Source of the DNA: Rubrolithibacter sp043763625
GTDB taxonomy: Bacteria > Bacteroidota > Bacteroidia > Sphingobacteriales > Sphingobacteriaceae
DNA length: 31,766 nucleotides
Direction: 5' to 3'
NCBI GenBank assembly: GCA_043763625.1
Contig: JAYULL010000141.1
Span: 1-31,766, forward strand
Position 1 is the stretch's first letter; every line of letters starts with the position of its first letter. Both the position numbers and the translations under genes were made by a program. Below the pieces are notes generated by a model, which was given only the letters and a program-made list of their open reading frames with translations, was not told the origin of the DNA and searched no databases. Of the stretch, positions 14,811 through 23,600 are shown piece after piece.

Positions 14811-16718
14811 ATGATAAATTTAGTCTGGTTAGTTCCTTTATTTCCTTTACTCGGATTCTTGATTATTGGATTGGGCCGAAACGTTTTGCCTAAAGGTGCT
14901 GTCGGATTTATCGGAAGTTTAATTGTGCTTTTATCCTTTGGAATAAGTTTGGGTATCTTCTTCGAACTTAACGCTTCAGCGACTAAAACTTTCGTTATCC
15001 CGTTTTTCGATTGGATTCAAGTCGGAAGTCTTTCAATTCCTTTTTCGTTTCAAATCGATCCCTTAAGCTCCTTAATGCTATTAATAATAACCGGAATAGG
15101 TTTTTTAATCCACGTTTACTCCATCGGCTACATGCATCATGATGCCGGTTTTGCTAAGTTCTTTTCTTATCTAAATCTGTTTGTATTCTTCATGTTGCTA
15201 TTAGTTTTGGGCTCCAATTACGTAGTGATGTTTATAGGTTGGGAGGGAGTGGGGTTGTGTTCCTATCTGCTTATCGGCTTTTGGTTTACTAACGGAGCTT
15301 ATGCAAGCGCCGCAAAAAAGGCTTTTGTTATGAATAGAATTGGCGATTTAGGCTTTCTGATCGCAATATTTTTGATTTTCACACATTTCCGCAGCGTAGA
15401 ATTTAGCCAAGTATTCTCGCAAGCAGCTTCTTTCATGCCCGGTCAGGGAACAATGGTTTTAATTACCGCGTTATTGTTTTTAGGTGCTACCGGTAAGTCT
15501 GCTCAAATTCCCTTATTTACTTGGCTACCCGACGCGATGGCCGGCCCTACTCCGGTTTCAGCCTTGATACATGCCGCAACTATGGTAACGGCGGGCATTT
15601 ACATGATAGCTCGTTCTAATATTCTATTTACTCAAGCTCCACAAACCTTAGAAGTTGTAGCAATTATAGGTTTAGCTACCGCCATTCTTGCTGCTACTAT
15701 AGCAGTAACTCAAACTGATATTAAAAAAGTGTTGGCTTATTCAACGGTTTCTCAATTGGGGTACATGTTTTTGGGATTAGGGGTTGGAGCTTACACCGGA
15801 GCTTTTTTCCACGTTATCACCCACGCCTTTTTTAAAGCCTTGTTATTCCTTGGTGCCGGATCTGTTATCCACGGTATGAGCAATGAGCAAGATATGCGTT
15901 TGATGGGCGGATTGAAAAAGAAGCTTCCCGTTACGTTCATTACTATGTTCGTGGGCACAATTGCTATCTCTGGTATACCTCCTTTTTCAGGATTCTTTTC
16001 TAAGGACGAAATTTTAGCTCATGTATATGACCACAGCAAAGTGCTTTGGGTTATTGGAGTTATAGGAGCAATGCTCACAGCTTTTTACATGTTCCGTATG
16101 TTGTTTCTTACTTTCTACGGCAACTTTCGCGGAACACACGATCAAGAACATCATCTTCATGAATCCCCGGTATCAATGACAATACCTTTAATTGTCTTAG
16201 CTGTTCTATCTGCAATAGGCGGACTCATCGGCATTCCGGAAGTACTGGGCGGCGATCATTGGTTAGCAAGATTTTTAGGTCCTGTGTTTGAAGCTTCAAG
16301 CCAATTGTCTGATAAAGCTCATTTAAATCATAACACAGAATACATGTTAATGGCAATTTCTGTAGCCTTAGCTTTAGTTGCTGCTTTTGTAGCCTATAAC
16401 ATATATATCGTTAAAAAGCAGGTGCCGGTAGCGGATTCAGTTATGCGGTCCGGTTTTTATAAGCTTTCTTATAACAAATACTATATAGACAATTTATATG
16501 AAAGTCTGATAACTAAACCCCTCAACGCCCTATCGGGGTTTTTTTATAAGGTGATTGATAAAGCAGGAATAGACGGTATAGTAAACGGATTCGGAAGTTT
16601 TACAAACGAAGCAAGTAAAGGATTTCGCCTATTGCAGAGCGGAAACATAGGCTTTTATATTTTTATGATGATCGCCGGAATAGTGGCCATGTTGGTTTAC
16701 GGATTTTATAACATTTAA
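14811..16718 (+). CDS. nuoL: NADH-quinone oxidoreductase subunit L
   Basis: NuoL is the most distal antiporter-like proton-pumping subunit, with a long lateral helix that clamps the membrane arm. The 635-residue protein has the expected size. Conserved parts include VMFIGWEGVGLCSYLLIGFW (139-158) with Glu145, GKSAQIPLFTWLPDAMAGPT with the channel lysine, and SALIHAATMVTAGIYM. The C-terminal part ends in a hydrophobic helix (IGFYIFMMIAGIVAMLVYGF), as in the family. It is followed by nuoM after 22 bp. Confidence 0.97.
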   Translation: MINLVWLVPLFPLLGFLIIGLGRNVLPKGAVGFIGSLIVLLSFGISLGIFFELNASATKTFVIPFFDWIQVGSLSIPFSFQIDPLSSLMLLIITGIGFLIHVYSIGYMHHDAGFAKFFSYLNLFVFFMLLLVLGSNYVVMFIGWEGVGLCSYLLIGFWFTNGAYASAAKKAFVMNRIGDLGFLIAIFLIFTHFRSVEFSQVFSQAASFMPGQGTMVLITALLFLGATGKSAQIPLFTWLPDAMAGPTPVSALIHAATMVTAGIYMIARSNILFTQAPQTLEVVAIIGLATAILAATIAVTQTDIKKVLAYSTVSQLGYMFLGLGVGAYTGAFFHVITHAFFKALLFLGAGSVIHGMSNEQDMRLMGGLKKKLPVTFITMFVGTIAISGIPPFSGFFSKDEILAHVYDHSKVLWVIGVIGAMLTAFYMFRMLFLTFYGNFRGTHDQEHHLHESPVSMTIPLIVLAVLSAIGGLIGIPEVLGGDHWLARFLGPVFEASSQLSDKAHLNHNTEYMLMAISVALALVAAFVAYNIYIVKKQVPVADSVMRSGFYKLSYNKYYIDNLYESLITKPLNALSGFFYKVIDKAGIDGIVNGFGSFTNEASKGFRLLQSGNIGFYIFMMIAGIVAMLVYGFYNI

Positions 16719-16740
16719 TAAGACAGGGATAGTAAGATAA

Positions 16741-18228
16741 ATGGAAATACTTCTGCTTATATTTTTACCCTTGTTAGGGGCAGTAATTGCAGGCTTGGCC
16801 GGTAAATCTCAAGCGGCAAAAACAATCGCTCTAATATCTTCATTAATTTCGTTAGCGCTAACCGGTTATTTGTTGTCCGTTTTTAATCCTCAAAACGGAG
16901 TTCAATTTTCGGTTGATCTTCCTTGGATCCCTACAATAGGAACGCGATTTAAAGCCGGTATCGACGGCATAAGTATTTTACCCGTTTTGTTAACAAACGG
17001 CTTAATGCCTTTAATAATTCTTTCAAGCTTCAAGCACTATTACCAAAAACCCGGTGCTTTTTATGGATTAATTCTTTTTATGCAATCCGGCTTACTGCTT
17101 GTATTTACAGCTTTAGACGCTTTTCTTTTTTATATCGGTTGGGAGGCAGCCCTGATCCCCATCTATTTTATTTGCGCAATTTGGGGTGGCGAAAACAGAA
17201 TTAAAGTGAATCTGAAGTTTTTCATCTACACTATTTTCGGAAGCTTGGTGATGTTGGTTGCCATAATTTATCTCTATACTCAAACTCCTGATCATTCTTA
17301 CGACATCAGGTCCATATATAGTTTGACAATAGATGAGGGAACTCAAACATGGGTTTTTTGGGCCTTTTTTCTAGCTTTTGCAATTAAAATGCCGGTGTTC
17401 CCCTTTCACACTTGGCAGCCCGACACCTATACCGAAGCTCCTACAACGGGCACTATGCTACTTTCAGGCATTATGCTGAAAATGGGTATTTACGGAGTTA
17501 TTCGCTGGCTTATCCCGGTCGCTCCGCTCGGCTTTTTACAATGGGGACAAACTGCTTTAGTTTTATCAATAATCGGAATTGTATATGCTTCAATTATAGC
17601 CTTCACTCAAAAAGATATAAAGAGGGTGGTAGCATATTCTTCTATTGCCCACGTAGGATTAATAGCAGCAGGAGTTTTCGCTTGGAACCGACAAAGCTTG
17701 CAAGGTGCGATGATTCAGATGGTAATCCATGGTATTAACGTGTTTGGTTTGTTTTTTATAATGGATATTATTATCAGGAGGCTTAACACTCGCGACTCCT
17801 ATTTAATGGGCGGTATCGCAAAGCCGGCACCTCGATTCGCCCTAGCCTTTTTAATTATTCTTTTAGGAACGGTCGCACTTCCCTTAACTAACGGGTTTAT
17901 CGGCGAATTTCTGTTATTAATGGGAGTTTATAACTACAATATATGGTATGCAGCTGTTGCCGGATTAACAATAATCTTTGGTGCAGTTTATATGTTAAGA
18001 CTGTATCAAAGAGTAATGCTCGGTAATACTAACGATGCTACTGTAGGTTTTCCCGATATCGAGGGAGCAGAAAAGCTAATACTGTTCATCGTTTGTATAC
18101 TAATAGTGGCAATCGGTGTTTATCCTAAGCCGCTACTCGATCTGTCAGGCCCGGCAGTTAGCGAATTACTTGATTTCGTGGGCACAAGGATTCAAACCTT
18201 ACATTCAATTAAACGATGGGCTCTTTAA
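16741..18228 (+). CDS. nuoM: NADH-quinone oxidoreductase subunit M
   Basis: NuoM is the middle antiporter-like proton-pumping subunit. The 495-residue protein contains FLFYIGWEAALIPIYFICAI (128-147) with Glu135, the helix-break motif MPVFPFHTWQPDTYTEAPT, and DIKRVVAYSSIAHVGLI. The length matches the family. Its last 13 bases overlap the start of nuoN in another frame, so the two are likely translated together. Confidence 0.97.
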   Translation: MEILLLIFLPLLGAVIAGLAGKSQAAKTIALISSLISLALTGYLLSVFNPQNGVQFSVDLPWIPTIGTRFKAGIDGISILPVLLTNGLMPLIILSSFKHYYQKPGAFYGLILFMQSGLLLVFTALDAFLFYIGWEAALIPIYFICAIWGGENRIKVNLKFFIYTIFGSLVMLVAIIYLYTQTPDHSYDIRSIYSLTIDEGTQTWVFWAFFLAFAIKMPVFPFHTWQPDTYTEAPTTGTMLLSGIMLKMGIYGVIRWLIPVAPLGFLQWGQTALVLSIIGIVYASIIAFTQKDIKRVVAYSSIAHVGLIAAGVFAWNRQSLQGAMIQMVIHGINVFGLFFIMDIIIRRLNTRDSYLMGGIAKPAPRFALAFLIILLGTVALPLTNGFIGEFLLLMGVYNYNIWYAAVAGLTIIFGAVYMLRLYQRVMLGNTNDATVGFPDIEGAEKLILFIVCILIVAIGVYPKPLLDLSGPAVSELLDFVGTRIQTLHSIKRWAL

Positions 18229-19595
18229 TAACAATATCTCTTTTAGCAATTGTTATACTGTATTTAGGCCTTTTTAAGGCTAACAAGTCTTTATTGCCGG
18301 TTTCAGTATTAGGGTTATTAGGAGCTTTAGTCTTTGCAGTATCTGAATGGAATTCTTTTGCGCCGCCGATTTACAGCGGCATGATACAGTTCGATAATTT
18401 CGCGATAGCATTTTCAGGAATAACCATCTTTTCTACAGTGTTAATTTTTCTACTGTCGAAAGACTATTTCGAAGTCATTAGCGAAAATGTGGCCGAATAT
18501 TATTCGATAATATTATTTGCCCTTGCCGGGATAATTGTAATGGTTTCTTATCATAATCTTTCGATGCTTTTTATTGGGATAGAGATTATGTCTGTGAGTC
18601 TATATATACTTGCCGGAATTAAGAAACGTGATTTTGCTTCTAATGAAGCAGCTTTAAAATATTTTCTCATGGGAGCTTTTTCTACCGGCTTTCTGCTTTT
18701 CGGTATTACACTGCTTTACGGCGCAACAGGTTCATTTGATTTAGACGGAATAAGATTATACTTGCTTGCAAACCCCACTAATTTGACGCCTTTGTTTTAT
18801 AGCGGAGTAATTTTGCTTATTGTAGGTTTATGTTTCAAAATCGGAGCGGCGCCTTTCCATTTCTGGGCACCTGACGTGTATGAAGGCTCTCCTACACTTA
18901 TAACAACATTTATGAGTACCGTTGTTAAAACCGCCGGTTTTGCTGCTTTTTTACGACTTTTCTCTTTCTGCTTTGTTCCGCTTCAAGATTTTTGGATGCC
19001 TGTTTTACTTGTTATTACTATCATCACCCTATTTATAGGCAACATTACTGCAGTTTATCAACAAAGCATGAAACGCATGCTTGCATATTCAAGTATATCG
19101 CATGTAGGGTATATGCTATTTGCCATTGTTGCCTTGGGTAAAAACTCCGGCAACTCGGTTTTTCTTTATGCCGCTGCTTATTCAGTAGCTTCGATAATTG
19201 CATTTGCGGTAGTAATTCTTCTTCAAAAGCAAACAGGTTCCGATACTTTCGAAAGTTTCAACGGACTCTCAAAAAAGAATCCTTTTCTTGCGTTTACTTT
19301 AACAATTGCCATGCTTTCGCTCGCCGGAATTCCGCTTACTGCCGGTTTTATAGGTAAATTTTTGATGTTTGGCCAAGCCTTAGAGCAGTATCATTTATGG
19401 TTGGTTATAATAGCGGTGGTTAATGCTTCGATAGGCATTTACTATTATTTCAAAGTTATAATTGCGATGTACTTTAGAGATAACGAAATGCTGCACTTAA
19501 CCGTTCCTGTCTACTATCGATTGGTGCTTACTCTTTCTACCGCGATAACTATTCTACTGGGCGTGTACCCGGGTCTTTTAACCAACCTTCTCTGA
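18216..19595 (+). CDS. nuoN: NADH-quinone oxidoreductase subunit N
   Basis: NuoN is the third antiporter-like proton-pumping subunit. The 459-residue protein has NLSMLFIGIEIMSVSLYIL (114-132) with Glu123, CFKIGAAPFHFWAPDVYEGS, and MKRMLAYSSISHVGYMLF. It is the last gene of the nuo series, completing all 14 separate subunits A to N. The start overlaps nuoM by 13 bases. I see no clear terminator in the 51 bp before the next gene. Confidence 0.96.
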   Translation: MGSLITISLLAIVILYLGLFKANKSLLPVSVLGLLGALVFAVSEWNSFAPPIYSGMIQFDNFAIAFSGITIFSTVLIFLLSKDYFEVISENVAEYYSIILFALAGIIVMVSYHNLSMLFIGIEIMSVSLYILAGIKKRDFASNEAALKYFLMGAFSTGFLLFGITLLYGATGSFDLDGIRLYLLANPTNLTPLFYSGVILLIVGLCFKIGAAPFHFWAPDVYEGSPTLITTFMSTVVKTAGFAAFLRLFSFCFVPLQDFWMPVLLVITIITLFIGNITAVYQQSMKRMLAYSSISHVGYMLFAIVALGKNSGNSVFLYAAAYSVASIIAFAVVILLQKQTGSDTFESFNGLSKKNPFLAFTLTIAMLSLAGIPLTAGFIGKFLMFGQALEQYHLWLVIIAVVNASIGIYYYFKVIIAMYFRDNEMLHLTVPVYYRLVLTLSTAITILLGVYPGLLTNLL

Positions 19596-19624
19596 TTAGT
19601 TAAATCTAAATTAATTAATATTCG

Positions 19625-19632
19625 TAGCTTTA
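19625..19632 (+). promoter_or_regulatory. Possible promoter before the DedA gene, TAGCTTTA
   Basis: Seven of eight positions match the TAnnTTTG -7 box, 14 bases before the DedA ATG and 29 bases after nuoN. No -33 element is visible. A separate promoter is plausible because the DedA gene starts a functionally different set of genes. Confidence 0.3.
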
Positions 19633-19646
19633 CGGGTATTGAAAAT

Positions 19647-20309
19647 ATGCAAGAGGTCTGGAGTTTCCTGCAACATGCAGTAGATGCCGAAAAGTTACTT
19701 AGAGAGGGTGGGTTTTACGTTCTTCTTTTTGTAGTGTTTGCCGAGACCGGGCTTTTCTTCGGATTTTTTCTTCCCGGAGATTATTTGCTTTTCTTATCCG
19801 GACTTTTTGCTGCTACCGATCGTCTTGATGTATCTATTACAGTGCTAATAATCGGGCTTATTATCGCTGCAATATCCGGCAATTTCGCCGGCTATTTCTT
19901 CGGCCGACGAACAGGCCCTTTGTTGTATCAACGCAAAGATTCGTTTTTTTTTAAGAAGAGATACTTAGTCGCGGCAGAACAATATTATAATAAACAAGGC
20001 GCTTTCGCTTTAATCATGGGTCGTTTTATTCCCATTGTACGTACGTTTGCACCTATTTTTGCCGGTGTGGTAAAATTGGATGTTAAAAAGTTTGCGTTGT
20101 ATAATATCATTGGAGCCGTTCTTTGGATATCATCACTAACTTTGCTGGGTTATTTTTTGGGTAGAAAGTTTGAATCACAAATAGAAAAATATTTGGGATA
20201 TATCATTTTCGGATTCGTAATAATAACCACAATTCCTTTAATCTGGACTTACATAAAATCCCGAATTCCGGTACGTGCCTCTCAAAAAGACAAATTGAAC
20301 AAAATATAA
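19647..20309 (+). CDS. DedA/SNARE-associated family membrane protein
   Basis: The 220-residue protein shows the DedA family signatures: an N-terminal reentrant segment with FAETGLFFGFFLPGDYLLFL (31-50), a small-residue segment ISGNFAGYFFGRRTGP (76-91), and GRFIPIVRTFAPIFAG (125-140) with the conserved arginines. Two C-terminal helices follow (about 151-170 and 182-202). DedA proteins are inner-membrane proteins; some flip undecaprenyl phosphate or phosphatidylethanolamine, and the substrate here is unknown. It lies 4 bases before the pyrophosphatase gene, so the two are probably co-transcribed. Confidence 0.9.
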   Translation: MQEVWSFLQHAVDAEKLLREGGFYVLLFVVFAETGLFFGFFLPGDYLLFLSGLFAATDRLDVSITVLIIGLIIAAISGNFAGYFFGRRTGPLLYQRKDSFFFKKRYLVAAEQYYNKQGAFALIMGRFIPIVRTFAPIFAGVVKLDVKKFALYNIIGAVLWISSLTLLGYFLGRKFESQIEKYLGYIIFGFVIITTIPLIWTYIKSRIPVRASQKDKLNKI

Positions 20310-20313
20310 TATT

Positions 20314-20856
20314 ATGAGCAAACACCCTTGGCATGAAGTAAGCCCCGGCGACAGCCTTCCTGCAATTGTACATGCAATCATAGAGATCCCGAAAGGTTCA
20401 AAAGCTAAATACGAAATTGATAAAGAATCTGGTTTGTTGAAGTTAGATCGCGTGTTGTTTTCGTCCGTAATGTATCCTGCAAACTACGGGTTCATTCCTA
20501 AAACATATTGTGACGATCATGACCCGCTTGATATATTAGTTTTATGTTCTGTAGATGTTTACCCGATGTCGATAATAGAGGCGAAAGTGATAGGGGTTAT
20601 GCACATGGTAGATAACGGTGAGCAGGATGATAAGATAATTGCAGTTGCAAAAAACGATATGTCTGTCAACTATATTAATGACTTAGAAGAACTGCCGCCG
20701 CATACTATGAAAGAAATTGTTCGTTTTTTCCAAGATTATAAGGCTCTTGAGCACAAAAACGTAACTATAGAGCAATTAATGGGCAAAGAAGAAGCTTTAA
20801 GAGTTATTAAAGAAAGCCTTGAACTTTATCAATCTACCTTTGTTGTAAACAGTTAA
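20314..20856 (+). CDS. ppa: Inorganic pyrophosphatase
   Basis: This is a family I soluble pyrophosphatase, which hydrolyses PPi to two phosphates and pulls biosynthetic reactions forward. The 180-residue protein has the active-site signature DDHDPLDILVL (67-77) with Asp68, Asp70 and Asp73, preceded by YPANYGFIPKTY, and a later acidic pair near Asp100 and Asp105 (VDNGEQDDKI). All metal ligands of the family appear to be present. It lies 4 bases after the DedA gene and 7 bases before the CNNM/CorC-type gene, forming a tight housekeeping run. Confidence 0.95.
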   Translation: MSKHPWHEVSPGDSLPAIVHAIIEIPKGSKAKYEIDKESGLLKLDRVLFSSVMYPANYGFIPKTYCDDHDPLDILVLCSVDVYPMSIIEAKVIGVMHMVDNGEQDDKIIAVAKNDMSVNYINDLEELPPHTMKEIVRFFQDYKALEHKNVTIEQLMGKEEALRVIKESLELYQSTFVVNS

Positions 20857-20863
20857 TATATAC

Positions 20864-22189
20864 ATGGGCTTTCAGATTTTCTGGACATTTTTTCTTGTTT
20901 TTCTAAACGGATTTTTTGTGGCTGCAGAGTTTGCCATTGTAAAAGTTCGCAGCTCGCAAATAGAAATTAAGGTAAAGTCCGGTAGCCCCGTTGCGAAAAT
21001 TGCGCGGCATATTACCCATCATTTGGATAATTATCTTGCTGCTACTCAATTGGGTATCACTCTTGCTTCATTAGGTTTGGGTTGGGTAGGCGAAAGTGTT
21101 ATGGAACATCTCTTGGATTCCGGAATGCACGCACTGGGTTTTGGAGCAGCTTTTACAACATCTTTTTCGCAGACTGCATCGCCCATAATCGCCTTCGCGA
21201 TTATTACTGTTCTTCATATAGTATTCGGAGAGTTGGCTCCAAAATCGTTAGCCATACAGCGTCCCATAGGTGTTACAATGGGCATAGCCTATCCTTTATA
21301 TGTCTTTTATCTTGTATTCCGTCCGTTTATTTGGGCTCTTAACAGCCTAGCCAATCTTCTCCTTAAGGCGTTCGGCATTGGGGCAGTAGGTGGTCACGAA
21401 TCAAGTCATAGCTCAGAAGAGTTGCAATATCTGCTTGATCAAGGCAAGGAGAGCGGAGCGCTCGACACCTCGGAGCATGAGTTGATTAAAAATGTTTTCG
21501 ATTTCAATGAACGCGTCGTAAAAAATATTATGGTGCCGCGAACAAAGATATCGGGCGTTGAGTTAAGTACGGAACCTGCAGAATTACTCGATACTATTAT
21601 AAAAGAAGGTTATTCTCGAATCCCGGTTTACGATGAAACAATCGATAAAATTATGGGAATAGTTCACGCAAAAGATATTCTTCCTATACTAGCCGCCGAC
21701 AGGGAAATCGTCCTTAAGGATTTAATACGGAAACCTTATTTTATACCGGAAACTAAGAAGATTAATGATCTTTTAAACGAACTTCAACAAAAAAGAATAC
21801 AAATAGCCATTGTTTTAGATGAATTTGGCGGAACTGCGGGTATGGTTACCCTTGAAGATATCGTGGAAGAAATTGTCGGAGAAATTCAAGATGAATATGA
21901 TGAAGAGAAACCTATTGTTGAAAAGGTTTCGGACACTGAATTCATAGTTAACGCTACCGCTTCAATTTACGACGTGAACGAGTTTTTACCCCACGATTTA
22001 CCGGAAGACGGCGATTACGATACCTTGGCAGGCTTGGTGAGCGATGTGTTCGGTAAAATTCCCGAAGTGGGCGATTACAGGGAATTTATGGGGTACAATT
22101 TAACAATCCTGAAAAAGGCCGATCAAAATATTGAATCTGTAAAACTCGAACTTATTATAAACGAGTCTGATGCCTTGGATCTTCGCTAA
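20864..22189 (+). CDS. CNNM/CorC-type (hemolysin C family) membrane protein
   Basis: The 441-residue protein has the three-part layout of the family. First is a DUF21/CNNM membrane domain (about 1-180) starting with FFLVFLNGFFVAAEFAIVKV. Next is a CBS pair (about 218-345) with NIMVPRTKISGVE and YSRIPVYDETIDKIMGIVHA, then VLDEFGGTAGMVTLEDIVEE. Last is a CorC_HlyC domain (about 355-435) with the ending EDGDYDTLAGLV near its middle. Family members export Mg2+ or other divalent cations. The old name hemolysin is misleading. It lies between ppa and rsmE with short spacers. Confidence 0.92.
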   Translation: MGFQIFWTFFLVFLNGFFVAAEFAIVKVRSSQIEIKVKSGSPVAKIARHITHHLDNYLAATQLGITLASLGLGWVGESVMEHLLDSGMHALGFGAAFTTSFSQTASPIIAFAIITVLHIVFGELAPKSLAIQRPIGVTMGIAYPLYVFYLVFRPFIWALNSLANLLLKAFGIGAVGGHESSHSSEELQYLLDQGKESGALDTSEHELIKNVFDFNERVVKNIMVPRTKISGVELSTEPAELLDTIIKEGYSRIPVYDETIDKIMGIVHAKDILPILAADREIVLKDLIRKPYFIPETKKINDLLNELQQKRIQIAIVLDEFGGTAGMVTLEDIVEEIVGEIQDEYDEEKPIVEKVSDTEFIVNATASIYDVNEFLPHDLPEDGDYDTLAGLVSDVFGKIPEVGDYREFMGYNLTILKKADQNIESVKLELIINESDALDLR

Positions 22190-22198
22190 TTCAAGCTT

Positions 22199-22900
22199 AT
22201 GCATTTGTTTTATACTCCCGATATTATAGGCGACACCTATACGCTAAACGAAGAAGAAAGCAAGCATTGTATTAAGGTTTTAAGACTAAGTACAGGAAAT
22301 GAAGTCAGGCTGATAGACGGCCAAGGTGGTTTTTATGTTGCGGGTATTGTTAATACTAATCCCAAGGCCACTAAAGTAAAAATCCTGCAAGTACAAAAGG
22401 AATATGGAAAGCGCAACCATAGGCTTCACATTGCAATTGCTCCCACAAAAAATATAGATCGTTTTGAGTGGTTCGTAGAAAAAGCTACTGAAATAGGAAT
22501 TGATGAAATTACACCAATAATTTGCGCTCGATCTGAACGCAAAGAAGTAAAAGTGGAGCGTTTAAACAAAGTAATTACCTCTGCCGTGAAGCAATCTATA
22601 AAAGCTTATTATCCCAAATTAAACAATGCAAAAAATTTCAGCGACGCAATTAAAACAGTCAATTGTAATCAAAGATTTATGGCACATTGTAATACAGGAA
22701 ATAAGGTTGAAATGTCAGAAAGGTTGGTGAAAGGTAAAAGTTACCTTGTGTTAATCGGGCCGGAAGGAGATTTTACTGAAAATGAGATAAACCAAGGACT
22801 TAGTAGCGGGTTTATTCCGGTAACATTAGGGGAGAGCAGACTAAGGACTGAGACAGCAGCCTTAGAAGCATGTTTTGAAATTAACTTTTTAAATAGATGA
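22199..22900 (+). CDS. rsmE: 16S rRNA (uracil1498-N3)-methyltransferase
   Basis: RsmE methylates N3 of U1498 in 16S rRNA using S-adenosylmethionine. The 233-residue protein has an N-terminal PUA-like RNA-binding part (about 1-70, with SKHCIKVLRLSTGNEVRLID) and a SPOUT/trefoil-knot domain. Signature motifs are ATEIGIDEITPII (96-108), LIGPEGDFTENEI (185-197) and LGESRLRTETAALEA (210-224), which make the SAM-binding knot. The stop codon overlaps the next gene by 4 bases (ATGA). Confidence 0.95.
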   Translation: MHLFYTPDIIGDTYTLNEEESKHCIKVLRLSTGNEVRLIDGQGGFYVAGIVNTNPKATKVKILQVQKEYGKRNHRLHIAIAPTKNIDRFEWFVEKATEIGIDEITPIICARSERKEVKVERLNKVITSAVKQSIKAYYPKLNNAKNFSDAIKTVNCNQRFMAHCNTGNKVEMSERLVKGKSYLVLIGPEGDFTENEINQGLSSGFIPVTLGESRLRTETAALEACFEINFLNR

Positions 22901-23553
22901 AACGACAAGTTTTTGGGCTACTACTTGCCGGACTTGTATTTTTAGGATCGAGATCTGCTTCCTACAAAATCGCAAAGTTAAAATATAATGGCGGCGGCGA
23001 TTGGTACGCAAACAGAACTGCTTTACCGAATTTGATAACTTTTTGTAATAAGAGTTTGGGAACAAATTTCGACACACAAGAAGCTATCGTTGAAGTCGGA
23101 AGTTCTGAGATTTTTAATTACCCTTTTGTATACATGACCGGCCACGGGAATGTGCAGTTTAGTTCTTCCGAAACTGAAAATTTGCGCAAGTACCTGATTG
23201 GCGGCGGTTTTTTACATATTGACGATAACTATGGTCTTGACAAATTTATTAGGCCCCAAATGAAAAAGGTCTTTCCGGATCTTGAATTTATTGAGTTACC
23301 GATTAATCATCCTGTTTATAATCAAAAGTTTAAATTTTCGGCAGGTTTACCTAAAATTCACGAGCACGATAATAAAAGGCCTCAGGGTTTCGGGTTAATT
23401 TATAAAGGAAGGATAGTGTGTTATTATACTTACGAATGTGATTTGGGAAATGGTTGGGAGGATTACGGAACCTATCCCGACGATACAGAAGAATCTCGTC
23501 AAAAGGCTTTAAAGATGGGCGCAAACCTTGTTCAATATGCTTTGACTCAATAA
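22897..23553 (+). CDS. DUF4159 family secreted protein
   Basis: The 218-residue protein has a hydrophobic signal segment (about 4-18; no lipobox cysteine, so probably a cleaved signal or anchor) followed by one DUF4159 domain. Recognisable parts are YNGGGDWYANRTALPNLITF (30-49), YPFVYMTGHGNVQF-like text near 75-88, GGGFLHIDDNYGLDKFIRPQ, and HDNKRPQGFGLIYKGRIVCY. The function of the domain is unknown; it resembles a class I glutamine amidotransferase-like fold without catalytic evidence here. The ATG overlaps the rsmE stop (ATGA), so translation is probably coupled. It converges with gldJ. Confidence 0.85.
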   Translation: MKRQVFGLLLAGLVFLGSRSASYKIAKLKYNGGGDWYANRTALPNLITFCNKSLGTNFDTQEAIVEVGSSEIFNYPFVYMTGHGNVQFSSSETENLRKYLIGGGFLHIDDNYGLDKFIRPQMKKVFPDLEFIELPINHPVYNQKFKFSAGLPKIHEHDNKRPQGFGLIYKGRIVCYYTYECDLGNGWEDYGTYPDDTEESRQKALKMGANLVQYALTQ

Positions 23554-23576
23554 AAAAGGGCTGAAAACTTCAACCC
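23551..23576 (-). terminator. gldJ terminator
   Basis: On the minus strand GGGTTGAA and TTCAGCCC pair (one mismatch) around a 3-nt loop (23558-23576), followed by six T (complement of A 23552-23557). It lies 24 bp after the gldJ stop codon and overlaps the stop codon of the converging DUF4159 gene. On the plus strand the tail CATTTCAT is poor, so action is probably mainly on gldJ. Confidence 0.75.
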
Positions 23577-23600
23577 CATTTCATGCTACTAGAATATTGT

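Noticed and set aside
17412..17738. Plus-strand 108-codon frame inside nuoM
   Set aside because: It is wholly inside a conserved nuoM, and its translation is rich in Arg, Ser, Cys and Tyr with no domain.
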